Shown: positions 28,773-37,199 of the stretch, in pieces
Position numbering within the stretch: position 1 is the stretch's first letter
Layout of the letters: each line of letters starts with the position of its first letter
Origin: Streptococcus minor DSM 17118
GTDB taxonomy: Bacteria; Bacillota; Bacilli; Lactobacillales; Streptococcaceae
Reading direction: 5' to 3'
Assembly (NCBI RefSeq): GCF_000377005.1
Contig: NZ_AQYB01000033.1
Coordinates: 124,001-188,000, forward strand
Length of the DNA: 64,000 nucleotides
Notes under the pieces: model-generated
The model's input: the letters and a program-made list of their open reading frames with translations, nothing else
Database searches by the model: none
Told to the model about the DNA's origin: nothing
Position numbers and translations under genes: made by a program

Positions 28773-30722
28773 ATGTCCAAAAAAGATATTAACGTAAATA
28801 ATTATAATGATGATGCCATTCAGGTGTTGGAAGGTCTAGATGCTGTCCGTAAAAGACCGGGAATGTATATTGGTTCAACTGATGGTACAGGACTTCACCA
28901 CCTAGTTTGGGAAATCGTTGATAATGCGGTTGATGAGGCCCTATCTGGATTTGGCGATCGCATTGATGTAATCATTAATAAAGATGGTAGCTTGACTGTG
29001 TCAGACCACGGTCGTGGAATGCCAGTCGGCCAGCATGCGATGGGGATTCCAACGGTTGAGGTCATTTTTACCATCCTTCATGCTGGTGGTAAGTTTGGTC
29101 AGGGAGGCTACAAGACCTCTGGAGGTCTACACGGGGTAGGTTCCTCAGTAGTAAACGCTCTGTCCAGCTGGCTTGAGGTAGAAATTACACGGGATGGCAC
29201 GGTTTACAAGCAGCGCTTTGAAAATGGTGGTAAGCCAGTGACAGGACTAGAAAAAGTCAGTACAGCACCAAAATCAAAATCTGGTACAACAGTGACCTTC
29301 ATGCCAGATGAGACAATTTTTTCTACCATTGATTTTAAATTTAACACTATTGCTGAACGACTCAAAGAATCAGCTTTCTTGCTGAAGAATGTTACTATGT
29401 CCTTGACAGACAAGCGCTCAGAAGACGTTCAGCAAGAAGAATTTCATTATGAAAATGGTGTTCAGGATTTTGTTGAATATTTGAACGAAGATAAGGAAAC
29501 TCTGACTCCTGTTATCTTTTTCACTGGTGAAGATCAAGGTTTTCAGGTAGAAGTAGCTCTTCAGTACAATGATGGTTTTTCGGATAACATTCTCTCCTTT
29601 GTAAACAATGTCCGTACAAAGGATGGCGGTACTCATGAAACGGGTCTCAAATCAGCAATCACCAAGGCCATGAATGACTACGCTAGAAAAACGGGTTTGC
29701 TAAAGGAGAAGGATAAAAACTTGGATGGATCAGATTACCGCGAAGGCCTATCCGCCATCATTTCTCTCCTAGTCCCCGAAGCACACTTGCAATTTGAAGG
29801 GCAAACCAAGGATAAGTTGGGTTCCCCTTTGGCTCGACCAATCGTCGATAGTATTGTTTCTGAGAAGTTGACTTATTTTCTCTTGGAAAATGGTGAAGTT
29901 GCCTCTAATCTGATTCGCAAGGCAATCAAGGCCCGTGATGCTCGTGAGGCTGCCCGTAAAGCGCGTGACGAATCCCGTAACGGTAAGAAAAATAAGAAGG
30001 ATAAAGGTCTTCTATCAGGGAAGCTAACTCCAGCCCAGTCTAAAAATCCGCAGAGAAATGAGCTTTATTTGGTCGAGGGTGACTCTGCCGGTGGTTCTGC
30101 TAAACAGGGCCGTGACCGTAAGTTCCAAGCCATCCTCCCCTTACGAGGTAAGGTTCTCAATACTGCAAAGGCCAAAATGGCCGATATCATGAAAAATGAA
30201 GAAATCAACACCATGATTTACACCATCGGAGCAGGAGTAGGAGCTGATTTCAATGTTGAAGAATCCAATTATGATAAGATTATTATTATGACTGATGCGG
30301 ATACAGATGGAGCTCATATCCAAACACTCATTTTGACCTTCTTTTACCGCTATATGAGACCACTTGTTGAGACAGGACGTGTTTATATCGCTCTTCCTCC
30401 TCTTTATAAGATGTCTAAGGGTAAAGGGAAATCTGAAAAGATTGCCTATGCTTGGTCAGATGGTGAATTGGAAGACCTGCGTAAAGAATTTGGTAAGGGA
30501 GCTATTCTTCAACGCTACAAGGGTCTTGGTGAAATGAATGCCGATCAACTTTGGGAAACCACTATGAATCCTGAAACCAGAACACTCATCCGTGTGACTA
30601 TTGAAGACTTAGCCCGTGCTGAACGCAGAGTCAACGTCCTTATGGGTGACAAGGTCGAACCTCGTCGGAAGTGGATTGAGGATAATGTAAAGTTTACTTT
30701 GGAAGAACAAACTATTTTTTAA
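28773..30722 (+). CDS. parE: DNA topoisomerase IV subunit B
   Basis: The 649-residue ATPase subunit of topoisomerase IV unlinks daughter chromosomes. The GHKL ATP site is WEIVDNAVDEALSG with GRGMPVG and GGLHGVGSSVVNAL. The TOPRIM domain has YLVEGDSAGGSAKQGRDR and MTDADTDGAHI. The ATG at 28773 follows GGAGG; an in-frame ATG at 28725 lies upstream of that site and is rejected. parC follows after one small gene. Confidence 0.97.
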   Translation: MSKKDINVNNYNDDAIQVLEGLDAVRKRPGMYIGSTDGTGLHHLVWEIVDNAVDEALSGFGDRIDVIINKDGSLTVSDHGRGMPVGQHAMGIPTVEVIFTILHAGGKFGQGGYKTSGGLHGVGSSVVNALSSWLEVEITRDGTVYKQRFENGGKPVTGLEKVSTAPKSKSGTTVTFMPDETIFSTIDFKFNTIAERLKESAFLLKNVTMSLTDKRSEDVQQEEFHYENGVQDFVEYLNEDKETLTPVIFFTGEDQGFQVEVALQYNDGFSDNILSFVNNVRTKDGGTHETGLKSAITKAMNDYARKTGLLKEKDKNLDGSDYREGLSAIISLLVPEAHLQFEGQTKDKLGSPLARPIVDSIVSEKLTYFLLENGEVASNLIRKAIKARDAREAARKARDESRNGKKNKKDKGLLSGKLTPAQSKNPQRNELYLVEGDSAGGSAKQGRDRKFQAILPLRGKVLNTAKAKMADIMKNEEINTMIYTIGAGVGADFNVEESNYDKIIIMTDADTDGAHIQTLILTFFYRYMRPLVETGRVYIALPPLYKMSKGKGKSEKIAYAWSDGELEDLRKEFGKGAILQRYKGLGEMNADQLWETTMNPETRTLIRVTIEDLARAERRVNVLMGDKVEPRRKWIEDNVKFTLEEQTIF

Positions 30723-30766
30723 GGCAAAAAATGTTCATTATGTTTAGAAAGTTTTGAGAAAATTGT

Positions 30767-31192
30767 ATGAAAAAAATCAAACAGAAGTTTAGTAAAAAGC
30801 AAGCGGTTGAAGAAATTCAGAAAAGATATAAAAAGGCTGAAAATCTCTTAAAAGATGATTCTAAAATGGAGCCTTTTTTAGAAAAGATAGAAAAGAAAAT
30901 AAAGTGGATTCCTTTTCTTGGGCAAGAATTTAAGTCTATCCCTATTCTTATCAGTATGGTGCGAAGCTATTGGAAAAAAGACTACACAAAGGTTCCGAAA
31001 AAAACAATTTTGGCAATCATTAGTGCCTTGATTTATTTTCTGTCACCGATCGATGTTATTCCAGACTGGATTCCTTTTTTAGGCCAGGTGGACGATGCCT
31101 TAGTAATCGCAACTTGCTGGAATTGGGTCAACAAAGATATTGAAGACTATCGCCAGTGGAAAAAACAGATGAAAGAACAAACACTCAACTAG
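30767..31192 (+). CDS. YkvA-family (DUF1232) membrane protein
   Basis: The 141-residue protein has a lysine-rich N-terminus and a DUF1232 core around residues 80-120, with ALIYFLSPIDVIPDWIPFLGQ. This forms one hydrophobic hairpin. DUF1232 proteins are of unknown function, and some link to membranes. It lies between parE and parC, 44 bases after parE, with no clear functional tie. Confidence 0.8.
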   Translation: MKKIKQKFSKKQAVEEIQKRYKKAENLLKDDSKMEPFLEKIEKKIKWIPFLGQEFKSIPILISMVRSYWKKDYTKVPKKTILAIISALIYFLSPIDVIPDWIPFLGQVDDALVIATCWNWVNKDIEDYRQWKKQMKEQTLN

Positions 31193-31255
31193 CACTTAGT
31201 TTAGAAGATGTGACTGAGAGAAGTTTTCAAAAAAGAAAAAATAAAGAAGGATATT

Positions 31256-33709
31256 ATGAGTAATATTCAAAATATGTCCCTTGAGGACATCATGGGAGAG
31301 CGTTTTGGACGCTACTCCAAATACATTATTCAAGAGCGAGCGTTGCCAGATATTCGTGACGGTCTGAAGCCCGTTCAGCGCCGCATCCTTTATTCTATGA
31401 ACAAGGATGGCAATACTTTTGAAAAAGGGTTCCGTAAATCAGCCAAGTCTGTCGGTAATGTGATGGGGAATTTCCACCCACACGGAGATACTTCGATTTA
31501 TGATGCCATGGTTCGCATGTCTCAGGATTGGAAGAACCGGGAAACCTTGATTGAGATGCATGGAAACAATGGTTCGATGGATGGAGATCCGGCAGCAGCG
31601 ATGCGGTACACGGAGGCTCGTCTTTCTGAAGTTGCAGGTTTTCTCCTACAAGACATCGAAAAAAACACGGTACCTTTTGCTTGGAACTTTGATGATACGG
31701 AAAAAGAACCAACCGTTTTGCCAGCAGCCTTTCCAAATCTTCTCGTCAATGGGGCGACAGGGATTTCAGCTGGTTATGCAACAGATATTCCACCTCACAA
31801 TCTAGCTGAGGTCATCGATGCAGTTGTCTATATGATAGACCATCCTTCGGCTAAGTTGGATAAACTCATGGAATTTTTACCTGGACCAGATTTCCCGACT
31901 GGGGCAATCATTCAGGGGCGTGAAGAGATTCGTAAGGCCTATGAAACAGGTAAAGGGCGCGTAGTCGTTCGTTCCCGAACTGAAATTGAAAACCTTAAGG
32001 GTGGCAAGAAACAGATTGTTGTGACGGAGATTCCTTATGAGGTCAATAAGGCTGTTCTGGTGAAAAAAATTGACGATGTCCGTGTTAACAACAAAGTTCC
32101 TGGTATTGCGGAAGTGCGTGATGAATCAGACCGAGATGGTCTACGTATTGCCATCGAGTTGAAAAAAGAGGCAGATGAGCAGACCATTCTCAATTACCTC
32201 TTCAAATACACTGATTTGCAAATCAATTACAACTTTAACATGGTGGCTATTGACAACTATACACCACGTCAGGTAGGGATTATTCCTATGCTGTCGAGCT
32301 ACATTGCCCACCGTAAGGACATTATTCTTGCTCGTTCTAGGTTTGACAAGGAGAAGGCAGAAAAGCGTCTTCATATCGTGGAGGGCTTGATTCGAGTGAT
32401 ATCCATCCTTGATGATGTTATTGCCCTCATTCGAGCATCGGAAAATAAGGCTGATGCAAAGGAAAACTTGAAAGTCAGCTATGAATTTTCAGAAGAACAG
32501 GCTGAAGCTATCGTAACCCTGCAATTGTATCGTCTAACCAATACGGACATTGTTACCTTGGAAAATGAAGAAGCCAACCTAAGGGATTTGATTGCGACCC
32601 TTGCAGCCATTATCGGAGATGAGCGAACTATGTACAATGTCATGAAGCGTGAACTGCGTGACGTCAAAAAGAAATTTGCATCAGACCGACTCAGTGAATT
32701 GCAGGATGAAGCCGTAGTTATTGAAATTGATACTGCTAGCTTGATTGTTGAGGAAGAAACTTTTGTTAGCCTGACCAAAGGCGGCTATATTAAACGCACT
32801 AGTCCTCGTTCCTTCAATTCTTCTGCTCTGGATGAATTGGGCAAACGGGATGAAGATGAGTTGATTTTCCTTGAAAAAGCTAAAACCACTCAGCATTTGC
32901 TCATCTTTACAAATTTGGGTAACGTCATTTACCGTCCTATTCATGAGTTAACTGACATCCGTTGGAAGGATATTGGAGAGCATTTATCACAAACGATTAC
33001 CACATATGGCAATGAAGAACAGATTCTGTATGCTGAAGTTGTGGATGATTTTGCAGGACAGACCTACTTTGCAGTGACTAAACTGGGACAAATCAAACGT
33101 TTTGAACGTAAGGAATTTGCTCCATGGCGGACATACAAATCGAAATCTCTCAAGTATGGAAAGCTTAAGGATGATACGGATATATTTGTAGCAGTTGCGC
33201 CAATTCTTCTAGACGATGTTGTACTCGTCACTCACAATGGCTATGCTCTTCGCTTTAATATCGAAGAAGTGCCTGTTATCGGAGCTAAGGCTGCGGGTGT
33301 GAAAGCCATCAACCTCAAAGGAGATGATGTGCTTGTGAGTGCATTTATAGCCAATACCAAATCTATGTATATCTTGACCCAGCGTGGTAGTCTTAAGCGC
33401 ATGTCCATCACTGACTTACCTCAGGCTAAGCGGGCCGGTCGAGGCCTTCAAGTTCTTCGTGAATTGAAAGCGAAACCGCACCGTGTTTTCCTAGCAGGAC
33501 CAGTCTTTGCAGAAAATGGTGGTGCCGAGCTTGATCTATTTGCAACCGAAGTGGAAGAAAAACAGCAAATTCTTCAGGTTCAAAGTCTAACTGGTCAAAT
33601 CGAAGAAGTCAACTTGACTCATCTTAGTCTATCTGAAAGAACTAGTAATGGTAGCTTCATTTCTGATAGTATTTCCGACCAAGGTGTCTTTGCAGCGAGG
33701 GTGAAGTAG
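31256..33709 (+). CDS. parC: DNA topoisomerase IV subunit A
   Basis: The 817-residue breakage-reunion subunit has its active tyrosine in AAAMRYTEARL (Tyr118). The quinolone-resistance region is HPHGDTSIYDAMVRMSQ (residues 74-90), so residue 79 is threonine where the pneumococcal reference has serine, and residue 137 is asparagine (EKNTVPF). A C-terminal beta-pinwheel follows from about residue 495. AAGGAT lies before the ATG. It works as ParC2ParE2. Confidence 0.97.
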   Translation: MSNIQNMSLEDIMGERFGRYSKYIIQERALPDIRDGLKPVQRRILYSMNKDGNTFEKGFRKSAKSVGNVMGNFHPHGDTSIYDAMVRMSQDWKNRETLIEMHGNNGSMDGDPAAAMRYTEARLSEVAGFLLQDIEKNTVPFAWNFDDTEKEPTVLPAAFPNLLVNGATGISAGYATDIPPHNLAEVIDAVVYMIDHPSAKLDKLMEFLPGPDFPTGAIIQGREEIRKAYETGKGRVVVRSRTEIENLKGGKKQIVVTEIPYEVNKAVLVKKIDDVRVNNKVPGIAEVRDESDRDGLRIAIELKKEADEQTILNYLFKYTDLQINYNFNMVAIDNYTPRQVGIIPMLSSYIAHRKDIILARSRFDKEKAEKRLHIVEGLIRVISILDDVIALIRASENKADAKENLKVSYEFSEEQAEAIVTLQLYRLTNTDIVTLENEEANLRDLIATLAAIIGDERTMYNVMKRELRDVKKKFASDRLSELQDEAVVIEIDTASLIVEEETFVSLTKGGYIKRTSPRSFNSSALDELGKRDEDELIFLEKAKTTQHLLIFTNLGNVIYRPIHELTDIRWKDIGEHLSQTITTYGNEEQILYAEVVDDFAGQTYFAVTKLGQIKRFERKEFAPWRTYKSKSLKYGKLKDDTDIFVAVAPILLDDVVLVTHNGYALRFNIEEVPVIGAKAAGVKAINLKGDDVLVSAFIANTKSMYILTQRGSLKRMSITDLPQAKRAGRGLQVLRELKAKPHRVFLAGPVFAENGGAELDLFATEVEEKQQILQVQSLTGQIEEVNLTHLSLSERTSNGSFISDSISDQGVFAARVK

Positions 33710-33713
33710 AAAA

Positions 33714-33737
33714 AGATTGCAAAAGCAGTCTTTTTTT
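33714..33737 (+). terminator. parC terminator
   Basis: AGATTGC (33714-33720) and GCAGTCT (33725-33731) form a stem with loop AAAA, followed by a run of T. Confidence 0.85.
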
Positions 33738-33755
33738 ATTTTTTAAGAGAAAATA

Positions 33756-33764
33756 TGGTATAAT
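33756..33764 (+). promoter_or_regulatory. Extended -10 promoter of the HIRAN gene
   Basis: TGGTATAAT at 33756-33764 is an extended -10 element without an obvious -35. It lies about 41 bases before the ATG. Confidence 0.55.
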
Positions 33765-33805
33765 AATTTTATAATTAGAAATAGAATACAGTGAGGTGGA
33801 TTGAT

Positions 33806-34168
33806 ATGGAACATGTTGTCAATGGATTTGAACCGAGTCGTCATTTTCTGGATTTTCATTTAGCAGCATTTGCCTATTATGATGGGCTGGATGTTATTGA
33901 TGATTTAAAGTTAGGAGCTCCAGTAGTGCTAAAGGCAGAACCGGAGAATAGCTACGATCCAAAAGCAGTTGCTGTTTTTTTCGATAATGTAAAGATTGGT
34001 TATGTCCCATCGGTTCATAACTCTATACTTTTTAAATTACTCTATTTTGGACATGGAGACATTTTTGAAGCCCGCATTCAAATGGTAAGGCCAGATAATC
34101 ATCCCGAACGCCAATTTAGGGTGGTTGTTAGAATCAAGGACAATCGTACCAATTCATCTAGACAATAA
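33806..34168 (+). CDS. Stand-alone HIRAN-domain protein
   Basis: The 120-residue protein consists almost only of a HIRAN domain. LKLGAPVVLKAEPENSYDPK then AVAVFF...IGYVPSVHN matches the HIRAN core (E-x-NxYDxxAV...GYVP). In HLTF and bacterial proteins HIRAN binds 3' single-stranded DNA ends, and it is often fused to helicases or nucleases; here it is alone. The GAGGTGG ribosome site selects the ATG at 33806. The gene has its own promoter and terminator, so it is a single-gene unit. A DNA-repair role is inferred only. Confidence 0.8.
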   Translation: MEHVVNGFEPSRHFLDFHLAAFAYYDGLDVIDDLKLGAPVVLKAEPENSYDPKAVAVFFDNVKIGYVPSVHNSILFKLLYFGHGDIFEARIQMVRPDNHPERQFRVVVRIKDNRTNSSRQ

Positions 34169-34192
34169 GATTGCCATGAGGCAGTCTTTTTT
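34168..34192 (+). terminator. Terminator of the HIRAN gene
   Basis: AGATTGCC (34168-34175) and GGCAGTCT (34080+100 to 34187) form an 8-base-pair stem with loop ATGA and six T. The second arm occupies 34180-34187. The sequence is nearly the same as the parC terminator 450 bases upstream. Confidence 0.85.
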
Positions 34193-34263
34193 GTATACTG
34201 TTTTATTGGAAAGGAAACATTCTTATATTGATAACTAATTTGGGAATGTTGATAGGTATGGAG

Positions 34264-35322
34264 ATGAAAAAGAAGTGGATATATGGGGTAGTTTTAGTGG
34301 GGATAGCCCTTCTATCTTTTTATGGGTGGAAGCTGTTTAATGGAACAAGCTATAAGGAAGAAGCTGGAACAAATACTAATGCAGCTAGTAAAAAGATGGA
34401 TGAGTTCTTTTCAGAATTAGAGGAATATTATCCAAAACTCTATCAGAAAATCCCTGCTGATAAAGAAACTTTTACGATTCCAGGCTTGGTTCAGACAAGT
34501 AGTATAAAAGCTGAAGGAAAAGATGAAGGAGAGGCTGATCAGACAGAAGATATGACTCCACAAGGGCTTAGTTTTGTAGAAGATTATGTGGTTATTTCTG
34601 CTTATAGTATGAGCTATTCGCACAATTCTGTACTTTGGATTTTGGATCGACAAACAGGAGACTATGTGAAAACTATCGTACTACCTACCACAAGCCATGT
34701 TGGAGGCTTGGCCTATGATAATCAGCAGAAACGCTTGTGGGTTACAACGACAGATGATAAGAGCGCCTCACAAATTTCAGCCTTGAGTCTTGATACTCTT
34801 CAAAAAGAAGATTTCAGTAAGTCGGAAAAAGAAATAACTTTTGAACACCAATACAATCTAGCCCAGATTGAAAAATCATCTTATATGGCTTACCATGAGG
34901 GACGTCTCTTGGTTGGTTATTTTGATAAGGAAGAACAGGGACACTTAGGTATTTTTGAGTTGGATGCTGATGGTCTGCCTGTGAGACAAGATAATGAAAA
35001 AGACACTTATCAGCCTCAACAAGTAGTCGATACTCCAGAGCAAGTTCAGGGGGTAGCGATAGCGGGCAATCAGATTCTCTTCTCACAGTCCTATGGTAAC
35101 AAGGATTCAAAACTCTTGTTTTTTGAAAATCCTGGTCTAGAAAAGTTGCCAGATTTTGAAGAAAAGGATAATTTACAGGCTGAGCTAATTGCCCCTCCCT
35201 ATATGCAACAAATTGTGGTGGATGGCCAGTCTATCTACTTACTCTTTGAGTCCTCTTCCTTCAAATATCGTATCAATCCCACAGTGACCTCCATTGATCG
35301 GATTATCAAGATTGGTTTATAA
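34264..35322 (+). CDS. Membrane-anchored extracellular protein, beta-propeller-like, unknown function
   Basis: The roughly 352-residue protein has an N-terminal anchor (KKKWIYGVVLVGIALLSFYG) and no lipobox. Its extracellular part contains repeated blade-like blocks such as DMTPQGLSFVEDYVVISAYS, VGGLAYDNQQKRLWVTTT and VQGVAIAGNQILFSQSYG, suggesting a six-bladed propeller of the SMP-30/YncE type. I do not recognise an enzyme. The start is uncertain: ATG 34258 or 34264 are both near a weak GATAGG site, while the frame from 34228 lacks one. It lies between the HIRAN gene and ilvE. Confidence 0.65.
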   Translation: MKKKWIYGVVLVGIALLSFYGWKLFNGTSYKEEAGTNTNAASKKMDEFFSELEEYYPKLYQKIPADKETFTIPGLVQTSSIKAEGKDEGEADQTEDMTPQGLSFVEDYVVISAYSMSYSHNSVLWILDRQTGDYVKTIVLPTTSHVGGLAYDNQQKRLWVTTTDDKSASQISALSLDTLQKEDFSKSEKEITFEHQYNLAQIEKSSYMAYHEGRLLVGYFDKEEQGHLGIFELDADGLPVRQDNEKDTYQPQQVVDTPEQVQGVAIAGNQILFSQSYGNKDSKLLFFENPGLEKLPDFEEKDNLQAELIAPPYMQQIVVDGQSIYLLFESSSFKYRINPTVTSIDRIIKIGL

Positions 35323-35340
35323 GAAAAATAATTTTTATTG

Positions 35341-35355
35341 AATATTCTGAACATT
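35341..35355 (+). promoter_or_regulatory. CodY-box-like site upstream of ilvE
   Basis: AATATTCTGAACATT matches the CodY consensus AATTTTCWGAAAATT with two mismatches. It ends 3 bases before the ilvE -35. CodY commonly represses branched-chain amino acid genes in streptococci when isoleucine is plentiful. Regulation here is inferred. Confidence 0.6.
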
Positions 35356-35358
35356 TAA

Positions 35359-35387
35359 TTGATTTTTTTATCAAAAAGGAGTACAAT
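35359..35387 (+). promoter_or_regulatory. ilvE promoter
   Basis: TTGATT (35359-35364) and TACAAT (35382-35387) are spaced by 17 bases, 26 bases before the ATG. Confidence 0.7.
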
Positions 35388-35413
35388 AGTCACAAATCAA
35401 AAGGAGTGAGCTT

Positions 35414-36436
35414 ATGCCAGTAGAACTTGATTGGGAAAACCTCGGATTTTCTTATATGAAATTACCTTATCGTTACATTGCTTATTATAAAAATGGTCAG
35501 TGGGAAGAGGGAAGATTGACGGATGATGCGACTCTTCATATCTCTGAAAGTTCACCAGCTCTTCATTATGGGCAGCAAGCCTTTGAAGGTCTAAAGGCCT
35601 ATCGGACTAAGTCAGGTGTGATTCAACTGTTTCGTCCAGATGAAAATGCTAAGCGCCTCCAGCGCACAGCTGACCGTCTCCTCATGCCTCAGGTTCCAAC
35701 AGATATGTTTATTAAGGCTTGTAAGCAAGTGACCAAGGCTAATGAGGATTATGTACCACCTTATGGCACTGGAGGTACCCTTTATCTCCGCCCACTCTTG
35801 ATTGGTGTGGGTGACATCATCGGTGTCAAACCAGCAGATGAGTATATTTTTACTGTTTTTGCCATGCCTGTCGGAAATTATTTCAAGGGCGGTCTGGTTC
35901 CAACCAACTTCCTCATTCAAGATGAGTACGATCGCGCTGCACCTCATGGTACAGGGGCAGCAAAAGTAGGTGGAAATTACGCAGCTAGTCTGCTCCCTGG
36001 CGATCAGGCCAAGAAGGCTGGCTTCTCAGATGTTATTTATTTGGATCCAGCAACCCATACCAAGATTGAAGAAGTCGGATCTGCCAATTTCTTTGGTATT
36101 ACAGCTAACAACGAATTTATCACCCCAATTAGCCCATCTATCTTGCCATCCATTACTAAATATTCTCTACTTTATTTAGCAGAAAAGCGGCTCGGTCTAA
36201 AGGCTATCGAAAGCGATATTTTTGTAGATGATCTAGCAAAATTTACCGAAGCAGGAGCCTGTGGAACTGCTGCAGTTATTTCGCCTATTGGAGGTGTTCA
36301 AAACGGAGATACTTTCCACGTTTTCTATAGCGAAACGGAAGTAGGGCCAGTCACCCAACAACTCTATGATGAACTGACCGGTATCCAGTTTGGTGATATC
36401 GAAGCACCAGAGGGCTGGATTGTAATAGTTGATTAA
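35414..36436 (+). CDS. ilvE: Branched-chain amino acid aminotransferase
   Basis: This 340-residue fold-type IV PLP enzyme interconverts branched-chain amino acids and keto acids. Visible motifs: LHYGQQAFEGLKAY, RLLMPQVP, KVGGNYAASLLPG (PLP lysine) and EVGSANFFGI, with GACGTAAVISPI for cofactor phosphate. AAAAGGAG precedes the ATG. Its place after parC matches other streptococci. Confidence 0.96.
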   Translation: MPVELDWENLGFSYMKLPYRYIAYYKNGQWEEGRLTDDATLHISESSPALHYGQQAFEGLKAYRTKSGVIQLFRPDENAKRLQRTADRLLMPQVPTDMFIKACKQVTKANEDYVPPYGTGGTLYLRPLLIGVGDIIGVKPADEYIFTVFAMPVGNYFKGGLVPTNFLIQDEYDRAAPHGTGAAKVGGNYAASLLPGDQAKKAGFSDVIYLDPATHTKIEEVGSANFFGITANNEFITPISPSILPSITKYSLLYLAEKRLGLKAIESDIFVDDLAKFTEAGACGTAAVISPIGGVQNGDTFHVFYSETEVGPVTQQLYDELTGIQFGDIEAPEGWIVIVD

Positions 36437-36443
36437 CTTGAAG

Positions 36444-36467
36444 AGGCTTGTACTTGCAAGCTTTTTT
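36444..36467 (+). terminator. ilvE terminator
   Basis: AGGCTTG (36444-36450) pairs with CAAGCTT (36457-36463), followed by TTTTTT. Confidence 0.8.
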
Positions 36468-36501
36468 CTTTTTCGGTAAAATGGAAAAAGTGAGGTATAT
36501 T

Positions 36502-36735
36502 ATGAGTAGAAAAGATAAAAAAATTGAAATCCAGATTGAGGATGCGATAGTTGAGGCTAATGGTCAAAAGTATAATGGTTATCGTCTCACGATTGGTAAG
36601 AAAGTCATCGGCGAAGTAGCAGAGCTATCAGAAAATAATTTTGCCGTCCTTAAAAATGCAAATGCCGAAAGTTTTTATAAAAATTTAGAAAAAGCTGTCG
36701 GAAATATTATTGAAAATTACAATTTAAGTCATTAA
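36502..36735 (+). CDS. DUF2969 family small protein
   Basis: The 77-residue hypothetical protein resembles the lactic-acid-bacterial DUF2969 family. It begins MSRKDKKIEIQIEDA and contains GYRLTIGKKVIGEVAEL and a helical SFYKNLEKAVGNIIENYNL end. The GTGAGG site at 36490 selects the ATG at 36502; the longer frame from 36448 crosses the ilvE terminator. Function is unknown. It often lies near rpsA in streptococci. Confidence 0.8.
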   Translation: MSRKDKKIEIQIEDAIVEANGQKYNGYRLTIGKKVIGEVAELSENNFAVLKNANAESFYKNLEKAVGNIIENYNLSH

Positions 36736-36739
36736 ACAC

Positions 36740-36768
36740 TTGTTTTAGTCAGTATTTTGTGATAAAAT
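36740..36768 (+). promoter_or_regulatory. tRNA-Tyr promoter
   Basis: TTGTTT (36740-36745) and TAAAAT (36763-36768) have 17-base spacing and end 18 bases before the tRNA. Confidence 0.6.
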
Positions 36769-36786
36769 AATGACTGTTAGTGTTAT

Positions 36787-36867
36787 GGAGAGATAGCGAA
36801 GAGGCTAAACGCGGCGGACTGTAAATCCGCTCCTTCGGGTTCGGGGGTTCGAATCCCTCTCTCTCCA
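36787..36867 (+). tRNA. tRNA-Tyr (GTA)
   Basis: The 81-base class II tRNA has acceptor arms GGAGAGA and TCTCTCC plus discriminator A. The anticodon stem-loop is GCGGACTGTAAATCCGC (anticodon GTA), with a long variable arm CTCCTTCGGG and T-arm GGGGGTTCGAATCCCTC. CCA is not encoded. Confidence 0.96.
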
Positions 36868-36909
36868 TGTCTAAGATACTAAGGGTGTCAAACGTACAGT
36901 AAAAATAGG

Positions 36910-36951
36910 AAGTTGACAGCAAATCCTGATTTGCTAGGCAACTTATCTTTT
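36910..36951 (+). terminator. Terminator after tRNA-Tyr
   Basis: Two nested stems, AAGTTG/CAACTT (36910-36915 and 36939-36944) and AGCAAATC/GATTTGCT (36918-36925 and 36928-36935), are followed by ATCTTTTTT. tRNA-Gln is therefore probably transcribed separately. Confidence 0.8.
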
Positions 36952-37005
36952 TTACACAGCGTTTAGCCCGAGTTCATTTCAGAATACTGTCTTAGAAAAA
37001 TGTTT

Positions 37006-37077
37006 TGGGGTATAGCCAAGCGGTAAGGCAAGGGACTTTGACTCCCTCATGCGTTGGTTCGAATCCAGCTACCCCAG
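37006..37077 (+). tRNA. tRNA-Gln (TTG)
   Basis: The 72-base cloverleaf has acceptor TGGGGTA / TACCCCA plus G, anticodon loop ACTTTGACT giving TTG, and T-arm GTTGGTTCGAATCCAGC. CCA is not encoded. Confidence 0.96.
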
Positions 37078-37124
37078 TAAAGGTATTAGAGTCCCCTCTA
37101 ATTCGTCAAAGAAGCTAAATATTG

Positions 37125-37199
37125 TTGTCCTTGCGTGTGCCTTAAATAAAATATATTTTATGTTAAGTCGAAAGACTTGATTGTCGGAGGTTTTTTTTA
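37125..37199 (+). promoter_or_regulatory. rpsA promoter and leader hairpin
   Basis: TTGTCC (37125-37130) and TAAAAT (37147-37152) are spaced by 16 bases. In the leader, AAGTC-GAAA-GACTT (37165-37178) is a hairpin with a GNRA-type tetraloop. It lies just before the GGAGG ribosome site (37187-37191). Confidence 0.55.

Noticed and set aside
31395..31749. Minus-strand frames inside parC
   Set aside because: Shadows of a strongly conserved topoisomerase gene, with no ribosome sites.
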